Assembly: GCA_937884385.1 (NCBI GenBank)
Contig: CALGCW010000164.1
Location: forward strand, 1 to 36,400
Direction: 5' to 3'
Length of the DNA stretch: 36,400 nt
From: an uncultured Clostridia bacterium
GTDB lineage: Bacteria > Bacillota > Clostridia > Oscillospirales > CAG-272
Shown: positions 8,689 to 17,307 of the stretch, piece by piece
Layout: each line of letters opens with the position of its first letter
Numbering within the stretch: position 1 is the stretch's first letter
Made by a program: the position numbers and the translations under genes
The notes under the pieces: model-generated
What the model was told of the DNA's origin: nothing
The model's input: only the letters and a program-made list of their open reading frames with translations
The model's database searches: none

Positions 8689-10680
8689 ATGAACGAAATT
8701 TTTGAAAGAATCAAGGAGCTTCGCGCGTCCCTTACCTATCACGCAAAGCGTTATTACGTATATGACGATCCCGAAATATCTGATTTCGAATACGATCGCC
8801 TTTATGCGGAGCTTGTTCGCCTTGAAGAGGCGCACCCCGAATATTTCGATCCTACAAGCCCCACCTGCCGCGTTGGCGGCAAGCCGCTTGATAAATTTGA
8901 AAAGGTGACGCACACCTCGGTGATGAATTCCCTTTCCGACGTTTTTGAATATGAAGAAATAAAGGATTTCGTTGACAAAATGAAGGCTATCGTTCCCGAG
9001 CCCGTATTCTCCGTTGAGCCAAAGATCGACGGTCTTTCGGTTGCGCTTATTTATGAAAACGGAGTTTTGGTGACGGGTGCTACGCGCGGTGACGGAATCG
9101 TGGGTGAGGACGTCACGCAGAATATCAAAACCATAAATTCTATTCCACTTTCAATAGATGCTCCCCTCTCCTTCTGCCTTCGCGGTGAGGTATATATGCC
9201 GCGCAGGGTTTTCTATGCCTTAAACGAGGAAAGAGAAAGATCGGGTCAACAGCTTCTTGCTAATCCGAGAAATGCCGCAGCAGGCTCGCTTCGTCAGCTT
9301 GACCCCAAGATCTGTGCTGACAGAAGACTTGATATCTTTGTTTTTAATCTTCAGTCGGGCGACGTTTACGGTGACGGCAGGACTCCTGCTTCACACTCCG
9401 ATACACTCGACACAGTAAGAGATCTCGGTTTTACCGTTATTCGCGACAGGGTTTGCGTTACCTCGTATGACGAGATAATTTCTCACATTGAGAAGCTCGG
9501 TGCGATGCGTGACGAGCTTCCCTACGATATAGACGGTGTGGTAATTAAGATAGACACGCTCTCTGACAGAGTTAAGATAGGCGAGGGCACGAACACACCG
9601 AAATGGGCGGTGGCATACAAATTCCCGCCCGAGGAGAAGAAAACAAAGCTCACTGATATCACTATTGCCGTTGGAAGAACGGGTGTGCTTACTCCTACTG
9701 CCGTCCTTGAGCCCGTCAGACTTGCAGGCACGAGCGTTTCGCGCGCGACCTTGCACAATCTCGATTTTATCCGTGAACGCGGTATTATGCTTGGCGATAC
9801 GGTGACGGTAAGAAAGGCGGGAGACATCATTCCCGAGGTCCTTTGTGCTCACCCCGAGCTTCGTGACGGAAGCCAGGTCGAATTCTTTATGCCCACCCAC
9901 TGTCCCTCCTGCGGAGAGCCCGTTGTGCGCGACGGCAATGACGGTGCGGCAATACGATGCACGAATTCTGCCTGCCCTGCACAGCTCTCGCGTGCACTTG
10001 AGCATTTTGCATCAAAGGGTGCGATGAATATAGACGGTCTTGGTCCGCAGATCGTTTCTGCACTGCTTGAAAACGGTCTTATCAAGGACTGTGCCGACCT
10101 TTACACACTTAAGGTCGAGGACGTTGCAAAAATAGAGAGAATGGGCAAAAAAAGTGCCCAAAATCTTATAAATTCAATAGAAAATTCAAAAAATGCGGGG
10201 CTTGAGCGTCTCATCTTCGCCCTTGGCATCAGAAATATCGGTGAAGTCGCCGCAGAAGCACTCGCAGGAAGGTACAAGACCCTTGACGCGCTTATGCTTG
10301 CCACAAGAGAGGAGCTTTGTGACATTCAGGACTTCGGCGAGATCACTGCCGATTGCGTTGTTGAGTTCTTCTCACACGCCCGTAACGTTGAGCTTTGTGA
10401 AAAGCTTACCTCTCTCGGTCTTAAAACGAGCTCGACCTTCGTTCAGCTCGATGCAAGATTTGAGGGGCTTACCTTCGTTCTTACGGGCACTCTTCCCTCA
10501 ATGAGCCGTGACGCGGCAAGTGCGATGATCAAGGATCGCGGCGGTAAGGTATCGGGCTCGGTTTCAAAGAAAACGAGCTACGTTCTTGCAGGTGAGGATG
10601 CCGGAAGCAAGCTAACGAAAGCAAAAGCACTTGGAATTACAGTAATCGACGAGGAAGAATTCCTCAAAATGTGCGATTGA
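8689..10680 (+). CDS. ligA: NAD+-dependent DNA ligase
   Basis: Seals nicks in replication and repair using NAD+ as AMP donor. At 663 residues it matches the family length. The domains are in order: Ia (about 1-70, with the YYVYDDPEISDFEYD NAD-binding segment), adenylation domain with the catalytic lysine in EPKIDG (K112), OB fold, a C4 zinc finger (CPSC with a later CTNSACP), helix-hairpin-helix repeats, and a C-terminal BRCT domain (about 590-663) with LTGTLPSMSRDAA. GGGAGA precedes the ATG. Its TGA abuts, with no gap, the stop codon of the convergent amidase gene. Confidence 0.97.
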   Translation: MNEIFERIKELRASLTYHAKRYYVYDDPEISDFEYDRLYAELVRLEEAHPEYFDPTSPTCRVGGKPLDKFEKVTHTSVMNSLSDVFEYEEIKDFVDKMKAIVPEPVFSVEPKIDGLSVALIYENGVLVTGATRGDGIVGEDVTQNIKTINSIPLSIDAPLSFCLRGEVYMPRRVFYALNEERERSGQQLLANPRNAAAGSLRQLDPKICADRRLDIFVFNLQSGDVYGDGRTPASHSDTLDTVRDLGFTVIRDRVCVTSYDEIISHIEKLGAMRDELPYDIDGVVIKIDTLSDRVKIGEGTNTPKWAVAYKFPPEEKKTKLTDITIAVGRTGVLTPTAVLEPVRLAGTSVSRATLHNLDFIRERGIMLGDTVTVRKAGDIIPEVLCAHPELRDGSQVEFFMPTHCPSCGEPVVRDGNDGAAIRCTNSACPAQLSRALEHFASKGAMNIDGLGPQIVSALLENGLIKDCADLYTLKVEDVAKIERMGKKSAQNLINSIENSKNAGLERLIFALGIRNIGEVAAEALAGRYKTLDALMLATREELCDIQDFGEITADCVVEFFSHARNVELCEKLTSLGLKTSSTFVQLDARFEGLTFVLTGTLPSMSRDAASAMIKDRGGKVSGSVSKKTSYVLAGEDAGSKLTKAKALGITVIDEEEFLKMCD

Positions 10681-11247
10681 TCAAAGCAAGCCCGTATATT
10701 GCAGTATTCCGTTATAAATGCCCTCTGCAAACAGCTCGGGGCTACCGTTCATAAGATTCGCGTCCCCGGAATTTGAGATAAACCCCATCTCGACAAGGAC
10801 TGCGGGCATCCTCGTTTTTCGAAGCACGTAAAGACCCGGGCGCTCTACTATCCCGCGGTTTCTTAACCCTGTGAGTCTGTTGAGCCAAACGAGGATATCA
10901 CGTCCGAGCCGCGCGGCTACGCTTGGGTCCCGATAAACGAGTACCTCACTTCCCGAAACAGATGGGTTAGTTGAGGCATTGGTGTGCAGGCTTACAAAAT
11001 AATCTGCGCCGAATGCGTTTGCTTCGTCCACTCTTATTCGTAAGCTGCCCGAATTAGTCGTACCAAGAGTGGTATCCGGCGTTGGGCGGGAAAGTCTCAC
11101 GTCAAAATTTCCGTTCTGCCTCAGAAGCGAAGCAAGGCGTGCACCTATCTCATAGGTGATATCCTGCTCGACAAATCCGTTTCCCTCTGCTCCCGCATTG
11201 GGTGACGATGGATTGTGTCCTTGGTCTATATATATCTTTATAGCCAT
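10681..11247 (-). CDS. N-acetylmuramoyl-L-alanine amidase (Amidase_3), no signal peptide
   Basis: A zinc-dependent amidase that cleaves the bond between MurNAc and L-Ala of the stem peptide. The 188-residue protein is essentially a bare Amidase_3 domain. Motifs are DQGHNPSSPNAGAEG (first zinc His), the E of EQDITYEIGARL, the zinc His in FVSLHTNAS, and VEMGFISN with the catalytic Glu near the C-terminus. The start at 11247 is chosen because GGGGG lies five bases upstream; in-frame ATGs further out have no such site. No signal peptide or wall-binding domain is seen, so export would need lysis, a non-classical route or forespore/mother-cell release, as for some phage or sporulation amidases. It is convergent with ligA and divergent from rsmI. 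Confidence 0.88.
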   Translation of the reverse strand: MAIKIYIDQGHNPSSPNAGAEGNGFVEQDITYEIGARLASLLRQNGNFDVRLSRPTPDTTLGTTNSGSLRIRVDEANAFGADYFVSLHTNASTNPSVSGSEVLVYRDPSVAARLGRDILVWLNRLTGLRNRGIVERPGLYVLRKTRMPAVLVEMGFISNSGDANLMNGSPELFAEGIYNGILQYTGLL

Positions 11248-11313
11248 ATTTACCCCCATATTTTTCATTGCTATCAGTTTATGAGAATATTACAAAAACG
11301 TTAAAGGAGCATT

Positions 11314-12195
11314 ATGTCAAGCATCAAGACCACTAACGTAGAAAATGAGAAAAACAAAATAGAAAAAGGTATGCTCTACCTTGTGGCAACTCCAATAGGC
11401 AATCTTGCGGATCTGTCGGAAAGAGCTGTCAAGGTGCTGTCCGAGGTGGACTTTATTGCCGCAGAGGACACGAGAAATTCAATGAAGCTCCTTTCATTCC
11501 TCGGCATTTCAAAGCCGATGGTATCTTATTTTGAGCATAACAAGCGCGAGCGCGGACAAGTTATCGCAGAGCGCTTAAAGAATGGCGAAAGCTGTGCGCT
11601 CATTACGGACGCGGGCACTCCCGCAATTAGCGACCCCGGTGAGGATATCGTTGCGCTCTGCGCCGAGCAATCCATTCCCGTGACGAGCATTCCCGGCGCG
11701 TGCGCGGGTATCGTTGCACTTACACTTTCGGGTCTTCCGACGGGCAGATTTTGCTTTGAGGGCTTTCTCTCCGCAAACAAGGGTGAGCGCCGCGAAAGGC
11801 TCTCCGAGCTTGAAAACGAAAAAAGGACTATGATCTTTCACGAGGCTCCCCACAAGCTGAAGGCAACTCTTGAGGATATGAAAAACGTATTTGGCGCGGA
11901 CAGGAGAATATCGCTTTGCCGCGAGCTTACGAAGAAGAACGAGGAGGTCCTTCGTCTGACGCTTGAAGATGCAGTTGCGCACTATGAAGAAAACGCACCG
12001 CGGGGCGAATACGTGCTGATAGTTGAAGGCAGGAGCAAGGTATCCGAGGGCGATAGCTTTTGGAAGGACATGACCGTTGAAGGACACGTGGAGTTCTATA
12101 TTTCGGGCGGTCTTTCAAAAATGGACGCGATCAAGGCTTGCGCCAAGGACCGCGGAGTGCATAAAAGCATAATATATAAAGAGATCAACAGTTAA
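11314..12195 (+). CDS. rsmI: 16S rRNA (cytidine-1402-2'-O)-methyltransferase RsmI
   Basis: Uses SAM to 2'-O-methylate C1402 in the decoding centre of 16S rRNA. The 293-residue protein has the family blocks LYLVATPIGNLADLSERA, AAEDTRNS, LITDAGTPAISDPGEDIV and a proline-glycine loop (IPGACAGIVAL). AAAGGAGC lies just upstream of the chosen ATG; the additional ~19 N-terminal residues before the conserved MLYLVATP are charged and may be an extension. It is first in a run with asd (12-base gap), DUF3006 and a methyltransferase. Confidence 0.95.
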   Translation: MSSIKTTNVENEKNKIEKGMLYLVATPIGNLADLSERAVKVLSEVDFIAAEDTRNSMKLLSFLGISKPMVSYFEHNKRERGQVIAERLKNGESCALITDAGTPAISDPGEDIVALCAEQSIPVTSIPGACAGIVALTLSGLPTGRFCFEGFLSANKGERRERLSELENEKRTMIFHEAPHKLKATLEDMKNVFGADRRISLCRELTKKNEEVLRLTLEDAVAHYEENAPRGEYVLIVEGRSKVSEGDSFWKDMTVEGHVEFYISGGLSKMDAIKACAKDRGVHKSIIYKEINS

Positions 12196-12207
12196 GGAGT
12201 GTACTCT

Positions 12208-13281
12208 ATGAAAAAAAGAGTTGGTATAGTCGGTGCTACGGGTATGGTGGGTCAGAGATTTATTACTCTGCTTGAGGATCACCCCTATTTTGAGATAGTT
12301 GCGCTTGCCGCAAGCCAAAGAAGCGCGGGTAAGACTTATCGAGAAGCCGTGGGCAACCGTTGGAAGATGAAAACACCCATCCCCGATCATATTGGCGATA
12401 TGGTTATAATAGATGCACAGAATATCGAGAGGATGAAGGAGCTTGTCGACTTCGTTTTCTGCGCGGTGGATATGAAAAAGGACGAAACACGCGCACTCGA
12501 GGAATCTTATGCAAAAGCGGAGATACCCGTTGTTTCAAACAACTCCGCAAACAGAATGACCCCCGACGTTCCGATGGTAATTCCCGAGATAAACCCCGAG
12601 CATCTTGAAATAATCGAAGCGCAGAGGGCACGCCTTGGCACTAAGCGCGGATTTATCGCGGTAAAGCCTAATTGCTCAATACAATCATACGTTCCCGCCC
12701 TCACTCCCCTACTCTCCTTTGAGCCCTATGAGATAGTTGCTACCACGTATCAGGCGATATCGGGCGCAGGAAAGACCTTTGCGGATTGGCCCGAAATGGT
12801 AGACAACATCATTCCCTACATCGGCGGCGAAGAGGAAAAGAGCGAAAAAGAGCCCCTTAAGGTCTGGGGCAAGGTGAAAGACGGCGCGATCGTTGACACC
12901 TCCTCCGTCACAATCACAACTCAATGTATCCGAGTTCCCGTCAGTGACGGTCACACTGCGGCAGTTTTCGTTAAATTCAGAAAGAAGCCCACGAAAGAAG
13001 AAATTATTGATGCGTGGAGAAATTTCAGCGGTGAGCCCCAGCTTTTGGGTCTGCCCCACGCACCAAAGCAATTTATAACCTATTTTGAAGAGGATAACCG
13101 CCCGCAGGCAGCTCTTGACCGCGATATTTACGGCGGAATGGGAGTGAGCGTTGGCAGACTTCGTGAGGATCACGTATACGATTACAAATTCGTCGGTCTT
13201 TCCCACAATACTCTTCGCGGCGCGGCAGGAGGTGCTGTGCTGATTGCAGAGCTTCTTTACAAAAAAGGATATTTTGATTAA
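12208..13281 (+). CDS. asd: Aspartate-semialdehyde dehydrogenase (archaeal/fungal-type)
   Basis: Reduces beta-aspartyl phosphate with NADPH to aspartate semialdehyde, the branch point toward lysine, diaminopimelate, threonine and methionine. The Rossmann motif GIVGATGMVGQRF is N-terminal. The catalytic cysteine is Cys156 in KPNCSIQ. The spacing and PNCS context fit the class found in archaea and fungi as well as many anaerobic bacteria, rather than the E. coli class. SDGHTAAVFVKF carries a conserved active-site His region. The ATG at 12208 is preferred over the in-frame GTG at 12199 because AAGGAG ends 8 bases before it. It probably supplies precursors for the peptidoglycan enzymes seen nearby. 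Confidence 0.93.
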   Translation: MKKRVGIVGATGMVGQRFITLLEDHPYFEIVALAASQRSAGKTYREAVGNRWKMKTPIPDHIGDMVIIDAQNIERMKELVDFVFCAVDMKKDETRALEESYAKAEIPVVSNNSANRMTPDVPMVIPEINPEHLEIIEAQRARLGTKRGFIAVKPNCSIQSYVPALTPLLSFEPYEIVATTYQAISGAGKTFADWPEMVDNIIPYIGGEEEKSEKEPLKVWGKVKDGAIVDTSSVTITTQCIRVPVSDGHTAAVFVKFRKKPTKEEIIDAWRNFSGEPQLLGLPHAPKQFITYFEEDNRPQAALDRDIYGGMGVSVGRLREDHVYDYKFVGLSHNTLRGAAGGAVLIAELLYKKGYFD

Positions 13282-13296
13282 AAGTGAGGTCATATT

Positions 13297-13560
13297 ATGA
13301 CGTTAAAATTGGTACTTGACAGGCTTGAGGGTGACGTTGGTGTTTGCCTTGCCGTTGAGGATGACAAAAGGCATCTTATCGGGCGCGACGTGCTTCTCGG
13401 TATTGAGATAGACGATATCTTCACGGTCGAGCTTGACGGTGGAGTTTATCACGATGCAAGAGCGCTTAAGGATGAGACCGAAAAAGCAAGAGAAAGCATT
13501 TCAAAGCGAATGAATCGCTTGTTCAAGATAAGCAAAAACAGGAGACCACCCAAGGTATGA
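13297..13560 (+). CDS. DUF3006 domain protein, 87 aa
   Basis: A small cytoplasmic protein matching the DUF3006 pattern: an N-terminal LDRLEGD strand, a beta-rich middle ending with a G-x-D-I-F-T-V loop, and a charged helix near the C-terminus (ETEKARESISKRMNRLF). Function is unknown. In other Firmicutes the family often lies next to competence or hydrolase genes, but here it is between asd and an RNA-methyltransferase-like gene. Its stop overlaps the next start (ATGA), so expression is coupled. Confidence 0.8.
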   Translation: MTLKLVLDRLEGDVGVCLAVEDDKRHLIGRDVLLGIEIDDIFTVELDGGVYHDARALKDETEKARESISKRMNRLFKISKNRRPPKV

Positions 13561-14735
13561 CGGATAATTTCGATAATAAAATATTGGACCTTGCCCGTGC
13601 GGTGCTTTCTGCCGCCCAAAAGCAGGTAATAAAAAAAGCCGTCCTTTCAAAATCAAAGGACAGCAGTATATCCAAAACGGTGCTTACTCTAAAGTCTATC
13701 GCAGGCAAGCTTTGCCTTCAAGCAGAGAGCTTTTATACCGATAACAAGGCTAAACACGAAAATATCGTGCTTGACGGTGCAGCCGCGCGCCTTTGCGAGC
13801 TGATATCGGGCTATATGCAGGTAAATCTCATCACCACGGTGGGAGAATGTGAGCTTAAGGAATCAAAGTCGGGTAAGATCACCCTTATCGGAGTCGGAGC
13901 GCTTCAAAAAAGAATAGATGGCGCTTCAGAAAGTGCAAAAGCTGACGTGGGCGGAAACAACAACGATAAAAAATACATTATTGGCGGTGACGCCCCCTTC
14001 CTTCAATATCTCGGAGTGAGTGATAAAAACGGCAGAATTCACGATAAAAAGCAGTCAAAATTCCGCCAGATAAACAAGTTCGTTGAGAACGTTCGCGACA
14101 TCTATCAGTATCTTCCGAGCGAAGGAAGCATCACCGTGTACGATCTCTGCTGCGGCAAGAGCTATCTTTCCTTTGCAGTATACCATTATCTGCACAACGT
14201 TATGGGCAGAGAGGTCAGGATGTTTGGAGTAGACCTCAAATCCGACGTTATCGAGTACTGCAACAGGGTCGCGCGCGACGTATGCTTTGAGGGTCTTACA
14301 TTTTATTGCGGAGATATCACGCAATATGAATGCAAGGAAAAGCCCGATCTCGTAATCTCGCTTCACGCCTGTGACATTGCAACGGACATCGTGCTTGAAA
14401 AAGCTATCAGCGAGCAAGCAAAGGTCATTCTTTCCACTCCCTGCTGTCACCACGAGCTGAATCACACGATAAAGTGCGGTCCCCTTTCGTTCGTGACACA
14501 GTATTCGATGCTTCGCCAGAAGCTTTGCGATGCGGCTACCGATGCGCTCAGATTGAAGCTTCTTGAAGCAAACAACTACTCCTGCGCGGCTCTTGAGCTT
14601 ATCGACCCCGAGGAAACACCGAAAAACATACTTCTTCGCGCGATAAAGCGACCCAACACCCCGGCCAATCTCAAAAGAGCAAAAATCGCAGAGCAGGAAT
14701 ATGCAGAAGCAAAAAAGTTTTTACTCGGCAAATAA
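13557..14735 (+). CDS. SAM-dependent methyltransferase, Methyltransf_32 type
   Basis: A 392-residue cytoplasmic methyltransferase. The N-terminal half (1-190) is helical and basic. The catalytic Rossmann domain (about 190-330) has motif I VYDLCCGKSYLSFAVYHYL, an acidic motif II region (FGVDLKSDVIEYC), and LVISLHACDIATD followed by STPCCHHELN. The H-A-C-D and P-C-C-H pairs are typical of the Methyltransf_32 group that includes METTL25- and TRM13-like enzymes, so an RNA substrate is likely but unproven. It overlaps the DUF3006 gene by 4 bases and ends the operon just before a bidirectional terminator. Confidence 0.8.
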   Translation: MTDNFDNKILDLARAVLSAAQKQVIKKAVLSKSKDSSISKTVLTLKSIAGKLCLQAESFYTDNKAKHENIVLDGAAARLCELISGYMQVNLITTVGECELKESKSGKITLIGVGALQKRIDGASESAKADVGGNNNDKKYIIGGDAPFLQYLGVSDKNGRIHDKKQSKFRQINKFVENVRDIYQYLPSEGSITVYDLCCGKSYLSFAVYHYLHNVMGREVRMFGVDLKSDVIEYCNRVARDVCFEGLTFYCGDITQYECKEKPDLVISLHACDIATDIVLEKAISEQAKVILSTPCCHHELNHTIKCGPLSFVTQYSMLRQKLCDAATDALRLKLLEANNYSCAALELIDPEETPKNILLRAIKRPNTPANLKRAKIAEQEYAEAKKFLLGK

Positions 14736-14764
14736 AAAATGCAGTCTTTATGACTGCATTTTTT
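14734..14764. terminator. Bidirectional terminator between methyltransferase and ddl
   Basis: Arms AAAAAATGCAGTC (14734-14746) and GACTGCATTTTTT (14752-14764) give T-tracts in both directions. It serves the convergent genes on either side. Confidence 0.85.
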
Positions 14765-14766
14765 AT

Positions 14767-15768
14767 TTATGCAAGCTCGATCAGCTTCATACAAAGCTCT
14801 GTATAGGTCATACCTGCCGCTGCTGCCTCCTGCGGAAGAAGGCTTGTGGGCGTCATACCCGGCAGGGCGTTTGCCTCAAGGAAAAAAAATTCTCCGCTTT
14901 CATCAAGTATGAAATCTATTCTCGAATAAGAGCCAAGGCGCAAAAGTCCGTGTGCGCGCTCGGCATAGCCTTGAAGCTTTTTGGTCAATTCTTCACTTAT
15001 GGGTGCGGGACAGATCTCTCTTGCAAGTCCTGCCTGATATTTGACCTTATAGTTATAAAAGTCTCCCGTTGCGACTATCTCTATGGGCGGAAGTGCCTTC
15101 CCGTCAAGAACACCGACAGAAAATTCCCTGCCCACTACCTGCTTTTCAACGAGCACGTTTTGAGAAAACTTTTCCGCTTCAGAAAGTGCCTCTTCGAGCT
15201 CCTGCACACTCGTCACCTTAGTCACGCCCACGCTTGAACCGTTATCCGCAGGCTTTACGAAGCAAGGAACAAGGGATGTAAGCGCATCTTTATCATCCTT
15301 ATTAGTAAGCCATTCTGCGGTGGGAATGCCCCCTCTTGCGATAAGCTCCTTGGATATTATCTTATCCATAGAGAGCATACAGCCGACGGACGAGCTGCCC
15401 GTAAAACGTATTCCGTTCATTTCAAGAAGCGCCTGGAGCTTTCCGTTTTCTCCCACACCGCCGTGGAGCGCAAGAAAAGTGACGTCTGCCATCTTACAGA
15501 AATCTATTACGTTTTCACCGATCGGCTCTTCTCTGCCGCCATTTGACGCGATTATTGCCGCAAGGTCGGGCGCTGTTTCGGGGATCTTATATTCATATCT
15601 GCCCGAAGCATCGCTGAAATTCATTTTTTCTTTATCTATTCCATAATACAGATCGACAAGCAATGCGTTCTGACCCGCATTGCGAAGTGCGTTCGCAATA
15701 AGCGAGCCCGAAGCAAGGGAGACGTCGCGCTCCATACTGAGTCCACCTGCCAACACTACTATATTCAT
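14767..15768 (-). CDS. ddl: D-alanine--D-alanine ligase
   Basis: An ATP-grasp enzyme that makes the D-Ala-D-Ala dipeptide of peptidoglycan. The 333-residue product starts MNIVVLAGGLSMERDVSLAS. The omega-loop region has YNYKVKYQAG, with the Lys-Tyr pair usual in D-Ala-specific ligases and not a VanA-type loop. The C-terminal metal and substrate block is FFFLEANALPGMTPTSLLPQ. The start at 15768 is chosen because AGAGG lies 8 bases upstream; an ATG two codons earlier is too close to that site. It lies 34 bases downstream of the HTH-serine dehydratase gene and may share its promoter. Confidence 0.93.
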   Translation of the reverse strand: MNIVVLAGGLSMERDVSLASGSLIANALRNAGQNALLVDLYYGIDKEKMNFSDASGRYEYKIPETAPDLAAIIASNGGREEPIGENVIDFCKMADVTFLALHGGVGENGKLQALLEMNGIRFTGSSSVGCMLSMDKIISKELIARGGIPTAEWLTNKDDKDALTSLVPCFVKPADNGSSVGVTKVTSVQELEEALSEAEKFSQNVLVEKQVVGREFSVGVLDGKALPPIEIVATGDFYNYKVKYQAGLAREICPAPISEELTKKLQGYAERAHGLLRLGSYSRIDFILDESGEFFFLEANALPGMTPTSLLPQEAAAAGMTYTELCMKLIELA

Positions 15769-15802
15769 TGACATAACCTCTTTTTTTATTACATTGTATG
15801 CT

Positions 15803-17233
15803 TTAATTAAAGGAAATTTTCGCAAGTCCTGCTTCGCTCGTTTCCTTATATGCAGGGCTCATATCATCGCCCGTTTCCTTCATTGCTATTACGACCTTAT
15901 CAAAGGAGATCTTTCGTGTGTCGAAAAGAAGATCTGCAAGGTTCGCCGCATTTATCGCGCGCATTGCCGCAACTGCGTTTCTCTCGATGCAGGGTATCTG
16001 CACAAGTCCGCAGATGGGGTCGCAGGTGAGCCCAAGATGGTGCTCAAGCGCGATCTCTGCCGCATATTCGATCTTATCAATATCCATCCCGTAAAGCTCG
16101 GCAAGCGCGGATGCCGCCATTGAGCACGCACTTCCCACCTCCGCCTGACAACCGCACTCTGCGCCCGATATGGATGCGTTATGCTTGATAAGGTTTCCTA
16201 TAACGCCTGCGGTTGTGAGCGCTCTAATTATCTCACCGTCGCTCGCTCCTTTTTTTTGCTGGTGATAGAGCATCACCGCAGGAAGAACTCCCGCCGCACC
16301 GCAGGTGGGGGCGGTGACGATGTGCTGACCTGCCGCATTCTGTTCACCAACGGCAAAGGCATAGGCGCAAACGAGCCTGTCCTCTTTGGTCTCGCGGTTC
16401 TCGTCTTCCTTATATGCGGTAAAGAGCTGCTTTGCCTTTTTATGCACTCCAAGTCCGCCGGGCAGTATTCCCTCATCGGCTATTCCCGCCTCAATTGAGC
16501 GCTTCATCGCATCCCATATCTTCTCCATATGGGCATAGAAGCCCTCGCCCTCGATCTCGAAGGCATATTCCCAGATCCTTATGCCTCTCTCACGGCAATA
16601 CTCGGCAATATCCTTAAACGTGTCAAGTGGGTATATCATCTCACTTTGGGCAAGTGTCTCGCCATCTGCAATAATGCTTCCCCCACCTACGCTGTAAAAA
16701 CGCTGTTTATTTATCTCTTTTCCACCACTTATTGCAATGAGATCCATCGTGTTGGGGTGGACGTTGCATTCGGTGTCAAAGTCAAATTCAACGTCGCATT
16801 TTGCGGGCAAAAAGGTCTGCTTGATAACGTAATCCGTACCGTGTCCCTTGCCCGTTTTGGAAAGAGAGCCGTAAAGCACCGCGCGATAGCTCTCGGCAGG
16901 ATTATCCGCCTTAAAGCGCAGACATGCGCGCTCGGGCCCGATAGTGTGGGAGCTTGAAGGTCCGCGCCCTATCTTGTAAAGCTCGCGAAGGGATGACATT
17001 CCCCCGTTTTTGGTGAGCTTTTTGCTTTGCGACTCCTCGCTCTGATAAAAATAAGTTATTGAAACACCAAAAATTTTGGCTATTTGCAAAAGATTCTTGG
17101 TTGAAGGGTTGGAGAGATTTTTCTCCCATTTGGAGATCGCCTGCTCTGAAATACCGAGTCTCTCGGCAAGCTCGCGCTGTGTCACGCCCTTGCTTTTTCT
17201 GAGTTTTTTAATTCTTTCACCTTGAGTTCGCAT
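15803..17233 (-). CDS. HTH (XRE)-L-serine dehydratase fusion, iron-sulfur type
   Basis: Residues 1-62 form an XRE/Cro-type helix-turn-helix (TQRELAERLGISEQAISKWE). A short linker leads to a complete single-chain Fe-S L-serine ammonia-lyase (about 79-476), which deaminates serine to pyruvate and ammonia. The beta-type domain has GRGPSSSHTIGPERA. The alpha domain has APTCGAAGVLPAV, GAECGCQAEVGSACS and LTCDPICGLVQIPC, whose cysteines supply the 4Fe-4S ligands. A methionine at 16999 sits exactly where a free enzyme would begin (MSSLRELYKIGRG), as if an HTH gene had been joined to an intact enzyme gene. ATG 17233 is preferred over GTG 17239 by its GAGG site. A consensus promoter with palindromes precedes it, so autoregulation linked to serine is plausible but inferred. 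Confidence 0.92.
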   Translation of the reverse strand: MRTQGERIKKLRKSKGVTQRELAERLGISEQAISKWEKNLSNPSTKNLLQIAKIFGVSITYFYQSEESQSKKLTKNGGMSSLRELYKIGRGPSSSHTIGPERACLRFKADNPAESYRAVLYGSLSKTGKGHGTDYVIKQTFLPAKCDVEFDFDTECNVHPNTMDLIAISGGKEINKQRFYSVGGGSIIADGETLAQSEMIYPLDTFKDIAEYCRERGIRIWEYAFEIEGEGFYAHMEKIWDAMKRSIEAGIADEGILPGGLGVHKKAKQLFTAYKEDENRETKEDRLVCAYAFAVGEQNAAGQHIVTAPTCGAAGVLPAVMLYHQQKKGASDGEIIRALTTAGVIGNLIKHNASISGAECGCQAEVGSACSMAASALAELYGMDIDKIEYAAEIALEHHLGLTCDPICGLVQIPCIERNAVAAMRAINAANLADLLFDTRKISFDKVVIAMKETGDDMSPAYKETSEAGLAKISFN

Positions 17234-17248
17234 ATACACCTCGCAAAA

Positions 17249-17297
17249 ATCAACCTTTGGTTGATATTATTATATCAAAAGTATGTGCGTATGTCAA
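17249..17297 (-). promoter_or_regulatory. Consensus promoter with overlapping palindromic operators
   Basis: On the minus strand TTGACA (17292-17297), a 17-base spacer and TATAAT (17269-17274). Two inverted repeats overlap the -10 and start site: ATCAACC/GGTTGAT with a 3-base spacer (17249-17265), and TTGATAT/ATATCAA with a 4-base spacer (17261-17278). They share a half-site, so three ATCAA/TTGAT half-sites lie in a row. This is the expected layout for a repressor, most simply the HTH-enzyme encoded downstream. Confidence 0.8.
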
Positions 17298-17307
17298 CAA
17301 AATTATT

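Noticed and set aside
15769..15825. Extended ddl start overlapping the serine dehydratase gene
   Set aside because: The ribosome site and conserved first residues place the start at 15768.
16911..16999. Internal start for a stand-alone serine dehydratase
   Set aside because: The Met at 16999 has GGGGG only one base upstream, too close for efficient initiation, so the fusion is treated as a single protein.
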